Shown piece after piece: positions 1 to 5,195 of a stretch of DNA of 5,195 nt; within the stretch, counting starts at the first letter, position 1; each line of letters opens with the position of its first letter. The notes beneath the pieces are model-generated. The model did no database searches and had not been told where the DNA came from. It was given only the letters and a program-made list of their open reading frames with translations. This DNA is from Candidatus Zhuqueibacterota bacterium 4484_87. GTDB taxonomy: Bacteria > Zhuqueibacterota > Zhuqueibacteria > Thermofontimicrobiales > Thermofontimicrobiaceae. The position numbers were made by a program, and so were the translations under genes. The stretch lies in contig NATN01000223.1 of assembly GCA_002085355.1 (NCBI GenBank), positions 1-5,195 on the forward strand, written 5' to 3'.

Positions 1-1133
1 CGTTTATTTAACGGGAGCTTGGCCAGATTCATCAAATTTCCCCAGCGGTCGCCACCCTTGTCATTTCCTGTATGAAAAGTACCTCCGACTTTCACACGAA
101 AGGCTGCACTCGGGGAATAGCTCACATTACCGTTAAAATCCCACGTTGAATTGTAGTATCCTGGAATGGGGCCTGGTCCGTAATGCGGATTATAAACGAG
201 CGTATCGCCAAATGAAACCAAAGTCGTATCTATGTCAATTCCGTGCCAATTTGTTGCATATCCGCCGTTATAATTTCTTTCAGCAGCGACAAAGAATCGC
301 ATCTTTTTGTCAGCGACAAAAGGCACAGGGCCGCCTGCGGTAAGTGTATAAGTGTTATAACCCCAGGAATGGGTACCGAGAGTTTTTCCCTCGTTATTTT
401 TGAAAACTTCATCCGAGATAGCTTCCAAACTGAAATTATACTCAGAGCCACCAGATTTTGTCGTTGTCAGCAAGACGCCGCCGTTAGCAAAACCATACTC
501 AGCATTAAAACCACCGGCATGGAAGTTTGATTCTTCAATAGCGTTGTTAATCACTGACAATGCATTGGTCGTACCTGTGGAGAGCAATGACGTCATAACG
601 CCGTCCACATAAGTAACGCTTTCTTCACTTCGGCTGCCGCGAACGTGAAAACCACCGTCGTTGACAACTGCGGAAGATAAATTCATAACAGTCGTAACAC
701 CGCGCATCGGAATGTTTTTCAAATCTTCCGCCTGCAGTGTTTTGACAGTGTTGGTAACATTTTTGTTAATAATTGGTCTTTCTGCAACAATACTAACGGT
801 CTCTCCCTCCAGCACCGTTGTCGGTAGATCGAAATTGACTTCTGTCGTCAAGTCAGGGTGAACACGAATGTTGCTAACAGAAACGGTTTTGTAGCCGATG
901 TAACGAGCTGTAACCGTATAGGTACCTACTGGAACGTTCAAGATAATGAAAATGCCATTAATATCTGAAGCCGCTCCCATCATAGTACCTTCAAGCATAA
1001 CATTGACGCCCGGCAGTGGTTCACCAGTATCCTTGTCAACGACTTTACCGGAAATCTTACCGGTAACTCCTGCAAAAGCCAGCGCCGGTGCCAATATTAA
1101 CACCATCAACGCAACAAGAATTTTTTTGTTCAT
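1..1133 (-). CDS. TonB-dependent outer-membrane receptor, N-terminal part (runs off left edge)
   Basis: This is a TonB-gated outer-membrane receptor that would import a large or scarce substrate into the periplasm; the substrate cannot be told from this part. The reading frame is open from ATG 1133 to the window edge (377 codons). Residues 1-21 are a signal peptide: MNKK, a hydrophobic core, then cleavage after AFA. Residues about 25-105 form a carboxypeptidase-regulatory-like beta-sandwich (GKVVDKDTGEPLPGVNV, then NVPVGTYTV and YIGYK). A possible TonB-box-like stretch, ETVSIVAERP, lies at 111-120. The plug domain follows, with FHVRGSRSEE (162-171), YVDGV (175-179), AEYGFANGGV (211-220) and TTTKSGG (223-229). 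Beta-barrel strands begin after about 230, and most of the barrel is missing. The start is fixed by GGAGG four bases upstream (1138-1142) and by the signal peptide. The domain order is typical of FCB-group receptors. The family call is firm; a specific role is not supported. Confidence 0.93.
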   Translation of the reverse strand, partial: MNKKILVALMVLILAPALAFAGVTGKISGKVVDKDTGEPLPGVNVMLEGTMMGAASDINGIFIILNVPVGTYTVTARYIGYKTVSVSNIRVHPDLTTEVNFDLPTTVLEGETVSIVAERPIINKNVTNTVKTLQAEDLKNIPMRGVTTVMNLSSAVVNDGGFHVRGSRSEESVTYVDGVMTSLLSTGTTNALSVINNAIEESNFHAGGFNAEYGFANGGVLLTTTKSGGSEYNFSLEAISDEVFKNNEGKTLGTHSWGYNTYTLTAGGPVPFVADKKMRFFVAAERNYNGGYATNWHGIDIDTTLVSFGDTLVYNPHYGPGPIPGYYNSTWDFNGNVSYSPSAAFRVKVGGTFHTGNDKGGDRWGNLMNLAKLPLNK

Positions 1134-1137
1134 GTTT

Positions 1138-1142
1138 CCTCC
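1138..1142 (-). promoter_or_regulatory. Ribosome binding site of the TonB-dependent receptor
   Basis: GGAGG on the minus strand ends four bases before ATG 1133 (GGAGGAAACATG). It fixes the receptor start and shows that the two stronger SD motifs farther upstream are additional elements. The spacing is slightly short but functional in many bacteria. Confidence 0.75.
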
Positions 1143-1210
1143 GTTAAGGTTTCTCAAATAAAAACTTTGAACTTACCAAATCTTACTGTGACAATATCGT
1201 CCGATTTGGA

Positions 1211-1225
1211 ATCATCACCTCCTTT
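1211..1225 (-). repeat. Extended Shine-Dalgarno motif, copy 2, in the receptor leader
   Basis: The minus strand reads AAAGGAGGTGATGAT, preceded by GCG, so it contains GAAAGGAGG. It shares the 12-base core AAGGAGGTGATG with the copy at 1264-1275. An ATG (1213-1215) starts a ten-codon frame, MIPNRTILSQ, ending with TAA at 1183-1185. The two-base gap between GGAGG and ATG argues against efficient translation of this peptide. It lies about 80 nt upstream of the receptor ATG, which has its own GGAGG at 1138-1142. From memory, GAAAGGAGG matches the core of the STAB-SD mRNA stabiliser in the Bacillus thuringiensis cry3A leader. Confidence 0.6.
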
Positions 1226-1260
1226 CGCCTGTTGAGGCAACTATTTTTTCACATTTTTTG

Positions 1261-1275
1261 CAGCATCACCTCCTT
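1261..1275 (-). repeat. Extended Shine-Dalgarno motif, copy 1, in the receptor leader
   Basis: The minus strand reads AAGGAGGTGATGCTG. The first eleven bases are an exact complement of the usual 16S rRNA 3' end. The 12-base core AAGGAGGTGATG recurs 51 bp downstream at 1213-1224. An ATG (1264-1266) begins only two bases after GGAGG, too close for normal initiation, and opens a five-codon frame (MLQKM, stop at 1249-1251). It lies about 130 nt upstream of the receptor start, so it is not that gene's ribosome binding site. It may instead be a ribosome standby or mRNA-stabilising site. Confidence 0.6.
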
Positions 1276-1309
1276 AAGTGCATTTTAAATTTGCATTATT
1301 GATAATGAT

Positions 1310-1339
1310 AAGATATTCTTTCCTGGCGTAGCTTGTCAA
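1310..1339 (-). promoter_or_regulatory. Predicted sigma-70-type promoter of the TonB-dependent receptor
   Basis: On the minus strand a perfect -35 hexamer TTGACA (1334-1339) is followed after 18 bp by TATCTT (1310-1315), four of six matches to TATAAT. Transcription would start near 1302, giving a leader of about 170 nt before the receptor ATG at 1133. The -35 match and spacing are seen directly. Activity is inferred, and a different -10 in this AT-rich tract is possible. Confidence 0.5.
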
Positions 1340-1479
1340 TTTTGCAATTTCTGTTCCAACATTGAAATAATTTTAATTTGCCTTAATTTACAATGAGTTA
1401 CATATTTTTTTAATAAAATCTGACCCTCTTTTTATGCAATTTTTGTCAACGCAAATAGGCAATTTATTGCACAGCAAAG
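1340..1479. other. AT-rich spacer between the AI-2E family gene and the receptor promoter
   Basis: No reading frame of note lies here. On the minus strand, just after the AI-2E family stop codon, short overlapping inverted repeats occur (GCAAT-AA-ATTGC near 1461-1472, and TTGC-TGT-GCAA). None is GC-rich or followed by a clean U-run, so a Rho-independent terminator is not supported. A second TTGACA on the minus strand (1445-1450) has no acceptable -10 at normal spacing. Confidence 0.4.
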
Positions 1480-2550
1480 TTATTCTTCAGCGATGAGAAT
1501 TGCGATAGGCTTTAATGGATCAATATTCCGACAGACAATCTGGATTGTCGAAGAAATGGGCACAGCGAGTATCATACCAATGGGTCCCCATACAAAACCC
1601 CAAAAAATTAATGAAATAATTACCACCAGCGGACTCATGTTCAGGCTTTTCCCCATCACTGAAGGTTCAACGATGTTGCCCCATGTGAGTTGTATTCCGA
1701 TTAAAAGCGCAGCAACCCACACAGCCGGAAAAAATCCGCCATATTGAAATATCGCAACCAAAATCGGCGGGATAGTCGCGATAATCGAGCCAATATTGGG
1801 AATGAAATTGAAAAGAAAAGCAAGCAGGCCCCAAATCCATGCAAAATCAACGCCAAAAATCAACAATACAACTGCTGCACACAAGCCGGTCCCAAGACTG
1901 ATCAATGTTTTGGCGAAGAAATATTTCTGTACACCGTCATTGATATTCGCCATGATCTGATATATTTTCTGCGAACGACGCCCTGGGAAAGCCTTGGCAA
2001 CATTGGCAACCAAATGCTCTCGACCAAGCAAAATGTAAACAGTAAACAGAAGGATAAGAAAAATATTCGCAACAAAGCTAATGAAAGTGCCGATGCTCGA
2101 TGAGAGCAAAGACGGAATGGAAAGTTTTTGCAGCAATTCACTCCAATTTATATGCTGATAGTAATCGACAACTTGTTCGTGGGGAATTTTGAGTATGCCG
2201 ATCACTTGCAGATAAAGATCATTAAATTTTGCCTGATATTTGGGAAATTCAGTTGAAAAAGAATCAGCATTCGCATAAATGATGAGACCTACTAAATAGA
2301 AAAATACAAACGTTACGAGTAAAACAGCGATGATGGCAATTGCTTTGGGGATTTTCAGGCGACGCATGAAGTGGATCATTGGCTCGAAAATATATGACAG
2401 AATAATAGCGATAAACAGCGGCTTGAAAATTGATTGCAACAAGTGGAGAATAAATCCCACTGCAAAAACGACTAAAATTGCCAGCGAAATTTTAACAGTT
2501 TTGCTGTCCCGCATGACTTGCGGCGCTTGCGTCTTCCTTCTTCTTCGCAT
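1480..2550 (-). CDS. AI-2E (PerM/TqsA) family membrane transporter
   Basis: This 356-residue inner-membrane protein belongs to the AI-2E transporter family (PF01594). Characterised members include TqsA (export of quorum signal AI-2) and Na+/H+ antiporters, so the substrate stays open. It begins with a basic tail (RRRR at 2-5), followed by two hydrophobic segments (about 19-57), a third (69-92), a polar stretch (95-148), then segments at about 152-176, 213-245, 247-268, 272-292 and 305-338. The family signature is clear in the C-terminal half: FIPNIGSIIATIPP (249-262), NIVEPSVMGKSLNMSPLVV (292-310) and GPIGMILAVP (322-331). Length is normal for the family. It is transcribed divergently from the MFS gene and in the same direction as the receptor, but 346 bp and a separate promoter divide those two. 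No canonical SD precedes the ATG; a 17-bp palindrome lies there instead. Confidence 0.93.
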   Translation of the reverse strand: MRRRRKTQAPQVMRDSKTVKISLAILVVFAVGFILHLLQSIFKPLFIAIILSYIFEPMIHFMRRLKIPKAIAIIAVLLVTFVFFYLVGLIIYANADSFSTEFPKYQAKFNDLYLQVIGILKIPHEQVVDYYQHINWSELLQKLSIPSLLSSSIGTFISFVANIFLILLFTVYILLGREHLVANVAKAFPGRRSQKIYQIMANINDGVQKYFFAKTLISLGTGLCAAVVLLIFGVDFAWIWGLLAFLFNFIPNIGSIIATIPPILVAIFQYGGFFPAVWVAALLIGIQLTWGNIVEPSVMGKSLNMSPLVVIISLIFWGFVWGPIGMILAVPISSTIQIVCRNIDPLKPIAILIAEE

Positions 2551-2557
2551 ATTTATG

Positions 2558-2574
2558 AAAGTCCCTGGGACTTT
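2558..2574. repeat. Perfect 17-bp palindrome between promoter and start codon of the AI-2E family gene
   Basis: AAAGTCCC-T-GGGACTTT gives two 8-bp arms around one central base, ending seven bases before ATG 2550. It lies in the predicted 5' UTR, about 24-40 nt after the expected transcription start. As RNA it could fold into a seven-pair hairpin with a CAG loop, enclosing AGGGA, the only weak SD-like bases available. As DNA it could be a roadblock-type operator. Symmetry and position are seen directly; function is inferred. Confidence 0.7.
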
Positions 2575-2604
2575 GTTTTCAATTTTTATTTTAAAAAGTT
2601 TATT

Positions 2605-2633
2605 AATATAAATAATTTCAGGTTCAAAGTCAA
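2605..2633 (-). promoter_or_regulatory. Predicted sigma-70-type promoter of the AI-2E family gene
   Basis: On the minus strand TTGACT (2628-2633, five of six) and TATATT (2605-2610, five of six) are separated by the ideal 17 bp. Transcription would begin near 2598, about 48 nt before ATG 2550. This is the best promoter match in the window. Confidence 0.65.
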
Positions 2634-2662
2634 GTTTTATTCACAATTTGATTAAAAAATTG

Positions 2663-2674
2663 TCACAAATGTGA
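2663..2674. repeat. Palindrome TCACA-AA-TGTGA between the divergent promoters
   Basis: Two perfect 5-bp arms flank AA. Its right part, CAAATGTGAA (2666-2675), is also a near inverted repeat of TTCACAATTTG at 2640-2650. The element lies midway between the -35 boxes of the two divergent genes, where a shared regulator could act. The half-sites recall CRP/FNR-family sites, but order and spacing differ from TGTGA-N6-TCACA, so no regulator is assigned. Confidence 0.4.
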
Positions 2675-2692
2675 ACAGAGAAAAAAAATATC

Positions 2693-2721
2693 TTGACATT
2701 GTCAAATTATTCCGATAAATT
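2693..2721 (+). promoter_or_regulatory. Predicted promoter of the MFSD1-like MFS gene, with operator-like palindrome
   Basis: A perfect -35 TTGACA (2693-2698) and TAAATT (2716-2721, four of six) lie 17 bp apart, giving a start near 2728 and a leader of about 50 nt. The -35 box is one arm of the palindrome TTGACA-T-TGTCAA (2693-2705), so a repressor bound there would cover the promoter. Because the palindrome reads TTGACA on both strands, part of the -35 match could be a by-product of operator symmetry. Confidence 0.5.
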
Positions 2722-2776
2722 TGAGACCAACTTAATTCCCCGGAATTTTTATCTGCAAACATGAAAGGTCGCATCG

Positions 2777-4027
2777 ATGAACAATTCAGAAAATTTCAAT
2801 CACTCCAAATCTGAGATTTATCTATTTGCCTATCTTGCGTTGGTCTTTATCAGCGTAGCAGCAATGGCGAGCTATTTTGCCTATGACTGCATAGGCCCTC
2901 TGACGCCCAAACTAAAGCAAGTCATGGGACTCAGCTCGACTCAAGTTTACATGCTTTACAGTATTTATTCGATTCCGGTCATTCTGTTCGTTGTTGTCGG
3001 CGGAGTTCTGGCTGATAAATTGGGCGTACGCAAATCAGCGATACTTTTCACTGCTGTTTTCACGCTGGGCACTGTTATGACTGCCAGCGAAAATTATGTG
3101 ATTATGCTCATTGGCAGATTCCTTTTCGGCATTGGAGCCGAAAGTTACTACGTTGTAATGAATAAAATTTTAGCCAAATGGTTCAAAGGACGCGGTCTGG
3201 CAATGGCGTTTGGCGTCAATCTCTTCCTTTGCCGCGCAGGAACTTATGCCGCTTTTTTTGGACTCCCCTGGCTGGCACAAAATTACACTTTGGCAACAGC
3301 GCTGTGGATTGTCGCCGGCATCAATATTCTTGGGCTTTTGGTCACGCTTCTGTACGCCTTGCTCGATCGCTACGGAGAGAGAAAAAATCTGGTCGCGTTT
3401 GTGGAAGAAGAATCAGATGAAGCTTTTCGTTTTTCAGATACGTTTCGGTTACCGGCAGCGTTCTGGGTTATTAGCCTGCTCTGTGTCACCTATTATTCGG
3501 CGATTTTTCCTTTTCAGGGCGCAGCGACCGATTTTTTTGTTGAAAGATACAGCATGGACAACGTCGCTGCCGGGCGGCTTGCCGGAACAATTATTTTGAT
3601 CTCAATGTTTTCGACCTGGATTTTTGGCGCTATTGTTGACAAATTCGGCAAACGCGCCACGATGATGATCATCGGCTCTCTGGCAATGATTCCCTGCCAT
3701 GTTTCCATGGCTTACACTAACATCAGCCCCTGGATCCCCATGATCGTTTTGGGTCTTTCTTTCTCGCTTGTGCCAGCGGCTATGTGGCCGGCGCTACCGC
3801 TCATGGTCAAAGACAGGCAATTAGGCACCGCTTACGGCGTGATCGCCATGATTCAAAACATCGGACTTTTTACTTTTCCCCTGGCAGTGGGCGCTATCCG
3901 TGACGCAACGGGAAGCTACAATCCCGCAATGATTATGTTTGCCGGTCTTGGAGTACTCGGTTTCATTTTCGCCATCTGGCTGAAATTTTTGGAAGGAAAA
4001 GCAGGAGGCTATTTGGAAAAAGCGTGA
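2777..4027 (+). CDS. MFS transporter of the MFSD1-like type, candidate dipeptide transporter
   Basis: This 416-residue inner-membrane protein has twelve predicted membrane segments and the MFS motif A in both halves: GGVLADKLGVRKS (75-87) and GAIVDKFGKR (284-293). A cytoplasmic loop at about 198-224 splits the halves. Several stretches match, from memory, the eukaryotic lysosomal dipeptide uniporter MFSD1: SYFAYD (32-37), GRFLFGIGAES (113-123), WFKGRGLAMAFG (135-146), CVTYYSAIFPF (236-246), AMWPALPLM (335-343) and QLGTAYG..AMIQNIGL (348-364). E122 and R153 are 31 residues apart, as are human MFSD1 E150 and R181, reported to bind the dipeptide ends. Dipeptide transport is therefore a reasonable inference but untested. 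The start is supported by AAAGG (2764-2768), eight bases before ATG. The gene is apparently monocistronic, with no terminator seen. No partner resembling the animal subunit GLMP is present. Confidence 0.92.
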   Translation: MNNSENFNHSKSEIYLFAYLALVFISVAAMASYFAYDCIGPLTPKLKQVMGLSSTQVYMLYSIYSIPVILFVVVGGVLADKLGVRKSAILFTAVFTLGTVMTASENYVIMLIGRFLFGIGAESYYVVMNKILAKWFKGRGLAMAFGVNLFLCRAGTYAAFFGLPWLAQNYTLATALWIVAGINILGLLVTLLYALLDRYGERKNLVAFVEEESDEAFRFSDTFRLPAAFWVISLLCVTYYSAIFPFQGAATDFFVERYSMDNVAAGRLAGTIILISMFSTWIFGAIVDKFGKRATMMIIGSLAMIPCHVSMAYTNISPWIPMIVLGLSFSLVPAAMWPALPLMVKDRQLGTAYGVIAMIQNIGLFTFPLAVGAIRDATGSYNPAMIMFAGLGVLGFIFAIWLKFLEGKAGGYLEKA

Positions 4028-4176
4028 TTTGTCGGGTGATATTTATTATTTGCTGCGGGCCATATTTAAATTTCAAAAAAATGTGCTTTTTCATAAGACA
4101 AAGCGTGTCTGGCTGATAGTCATGTGGCATAAACAGCAATTTAAAAAATTTTATGGTATTTTAAGGAACCAGATCG
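4028..4176. other. Spacer between the MFS gene and the restriction-modification gene
   Basis: This 149-bp AT-rich spacer has no reading frame worth calling. The only symmetric element is AGACA-AAGCG-TGTCT (4096-4110), a 5-bp stem with no following T-run, so it is a poor terminator. No good -35/-10 pair was found for the downstream gene; it may have a weak promoter here or be read through from the MFS gene. Confidence 0.4.
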
Positions 4177-4179
4177 GTG
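4163..4179 (+). promoter_or_regulatory. Ribosome binding site and GTG start of the restriction-modification gene
   Basis: AAGGA (4163-4167) lies nine bases before GTG (4177-4179). An in-frame TAA at 4162-4164 rules out any farther start, and no in-frame ATG occurs until well into the nuclease domain. GTG is therefore the best supported initiation codon. Confidence 0.75.
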
Positions 4180-5195
4180 AAAAAATTACTGGAACACTAT
4201 CTTAAAAATCTCACTGAAACTTTAAGGCGTGGCGACGCTCGTGAAGAAAGTTATTATAAACATCTTGACGAGTTGGTTAGACAGTGTGCAGAAATTCAAG
4301 AGATTAAAAACGTTGATGTAACTATTCTTCCCAAAAAGACGGAAGCAGGAAACCCTGATTTTCGTGTCTGGGATGGGAAAAATCATATAACCGGTTACAT
4401 CGAGGCCAAAGACCCGTCGGTCACCAATCTGGATTACATTGAAGGAACAGAACAATTAGAACGGTATTTAGCTACTTTTCCAAATGTCATTCTAACAAAT
4501 TTCTACGAGTTTCGGCTTTACCGCGATGGGCAGCGCATTGCACAAGTAATGATTGGGCGACCAGTCATCGCTAAAAGACTGCAAACTGCACCGCCGTTAG
4601 AAAATGTTGATCGATTCAAAGAACTATTTGATCTATTCTTTTCTTTTTCTCTGCCCAAAGTTAAAACCGCACGTTCTCTGGCAATCGAATTAGCCAAACG
4701 CACCCGATTCCTGCGCGATGAAGTGATTTCTGTGGAAATGGCAGAAAACGGCAGCAAAGGCCACAAGCAGCTCATTGGATTTTTTGAAGCTTTTAAGAAA
4801 TATTTGATCTCCACTTTAACACAAAAACAGTTTGCAGATATTTACGCCCAGACTATTACCTACGGACTGTTCGCTGCCAGAACCAGAGCTAATGGCGAGT
4901 TTAGCCGCAGACTGGCCTTTGATTACATTCCCCACACAATCGGCATTTTGCGCGACGTTTTCCGCTTCATTTCGTTGGAAGAAGCGCCCAAATCGCTGGA
5001 AATTATTGTCGATGATATTGCTGAAATTTTAAATGTTGCCGACGCCAATAAAATTCTGCATGAATACCACCGCACCGGAAAAGGCAGGGACCCGATCATT
5101 CATTTTTATGAAACATTTTTGGCGACCTATGATCCTGAAATTCGTGAACGGCGCGGCGTGTATTACACACCGGAACCTGTAGTCGGTTATATCGT
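4177..5195 (+). CDS. Single-chain restriction-modification enzyme (type IIG/ISP-like), N-terminal part, runs off right edge
   Basis: The frame is open from GTG 4177 to the window edge (339 codons). It appears to be a large enzyme joining a DNA nuclease and an N6-adenine methyltransferase, acting in the cytoplasm against foreign DNA. Residues about 23-125 look like a PD-(D/E)xK nuclease: E23/E24 in an N-terminal helix, then NPDFRVWDG (59-67) and GYIEAKDPS (73-81), giving D61, E76 and K78 as probable catalytic residues. TEQLERYL and the strands VILTNFYEFRLYRDGQ follow, as in this nuclease type. Residues about 150-300 are mostly helical, a linker-like region. Residues 307-339 (IIHFYETFLATYDP, then RRGVYYTPEPVVGYI) are the characteristic entry to the methylase domain, with GVYYTP as motif X. 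The SAM-binding motif I, NPPY motif and target-recognition domain lie beyond the window. Alternatives are a type I-like HsdM fusion or a BREX/PglX-like methylase; the N-terminal nuclease favours IIG/ISP. Confidence 0.85.
   Translation, partial: MKKLLEHYLKNLTETLRRGDAREESYYKHLDELVRQCAEIQEIKNVDVTILPKKTEAGNPDFRVWDGKNHITGYIEAKDPSVTNLDYIEGTEQLERYLATFPNVILTNFYEFRLYRDGQRIAQVMIGRPVIAKRLQTAPPLENVDRFKELFDLFFSFSLPKVKTARSLAIELAKRTRFLRDEVISVEMAENGSKGHKQLIGFFEAFKKYLISTLTQKQFADIYAQTITYGLFAARTRANGEFSRRLAFDYIPHTIGILRDVFRFISLEEAPKSLEIIVDDIAEILNVADANKILHEYHRTGKGRDPIIHFYETFLATYDPEIRERRGVYYTPEPVVGYI

Noticed and set aside
243..1161. Plus-strand frames of 66-95 residues opposite the receptor
   Set aside because: All are antisense to the continuous receptor frame, which carries a signal peptide, carboxypeptidase-like domain and plug motifs.
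1183..1215. Ten-codon leader peptide MIPNRTILSQ as a real gene
   Set aside because: The ATG lies two bases after GGAGG, too close for normal initiation, and the peptide has no attenuator-like codon run or following terminator. It is kept only as part of the SD-repeat finding.
1211..1226. Plus-strand ATCACCTCCTTTC resembles the 3' end of 16S rRNA
   Set aside because: Only the anti-SD tail matches. The rRNA sequence that should precede it is absent, and the motif recurs at 1264-1275. It is explained as SD motifs read on the minus strand.
1228..1248. Hairpin GCCT-GTTG-AGGC followed by a T-rich run on the plus strand as a terminator
   Set aside because: The stem is only four base pairs, it is separated from the T-run, and no plus-strand gene ends nearby.
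1744..2103. Plus-strand 119-residue frame opposite the AI-2E family gene
   Set aside because: It is antisense to a clearly conserved membrane protein, with a low-complexity K/N/Q-rich product and no ribosome binding site: a shadow frame.
4096..4110. AGACA-AAGCG-TGTCT as terminator of the MFS gene
   Set aside because: A 5-bp stem without a downstream T-run is too weak to call a terminator.
4518..4814. Minus-strand 98-residue frame within the restriction-modification gene
   Set aside because: It lies opposite a long frame with recognisable nuclease and methylase motifs. Its product has no recognisable domain.
1..5195. CRISPR array, tRNA, rRNA, insertion sequence or attachment site
   Set aside because: No regularly spaced repeats, cloverleaf-like sequence, transposase motif or paired terminal repeats were found by reading both strands.

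Overview
The window reads as chromosomal DNA of a free-living, Gram-negative, moderately AT-rich bacterium. The organism call is inference. The outer-membrane receptor has the N-terminal carboxypeptidase-like domain common in the Fibrobacteres-Chlorobi-Bacteroidetes (FCB) superphylum. The genes use strong Shine-Dalgarno (SD) sequences and TTGACA/TATAAT-type promoters, which are not typical of Bacteroidetes proper. An uncultured FCB-affiliated lineage such as KSB1/Calditrichota or Ignavibacteria is the best guess, and no marker gene is present to confirm it.

Layout, left to right. (1) Positions 1-1133, minus strand: the first 377 residues of a TonB-dependent outer-membrane receptor, with its C-terminal barrel cut off by the window edge. 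(2) Positions 1134-1479: an AT-rich leader and promoter region for that receptor, with a good promoter at 1310-1339. The roughly 170-nt predicted 5' leader carries two copies of a near-perfect anti-SD complement 51 bp apart, in addition to the gene's own SD. (3) Positions 1480-2550, minus: a complete AI-2E (PerM/TqsA) family membrane protein. (4) Positions 2551-2776: a divergent intergenic region with a sigma-70-like promoter facing each way and several short palindromes. (5) Positions 2777-4027, plus: a complete major facilitator superfamily (MFS) transporter that closely resembles the eukaryotic lysosomal dipeptide transporter MFSD1, including the two residues linked to dipeptide recognition. 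(6) Positions 4028-4176: a spacer with no convincing element. (7) Positions 4177-5195, plus: the first 339 residues of a large single-chain restriction-modification enzyme (PD-(D/E)xK nuclease, helical linker, start of an N6-adenine methylase), cut off by the right edge.

The genes do not form an obvious pathway. Three are envelope transport proteins in separate transcription units, and the fourth is a defence-type enzyme with its own SD and GTG start. No tRNA, rRNA, CRISPR array, insertion sequence or frameshifted gene was seen. The points most worth checking are the MFSD1-like transporter, the tandem SD motifs in the receptor leader, and the 17-bp palindrome just before the AI-2E family start codon.
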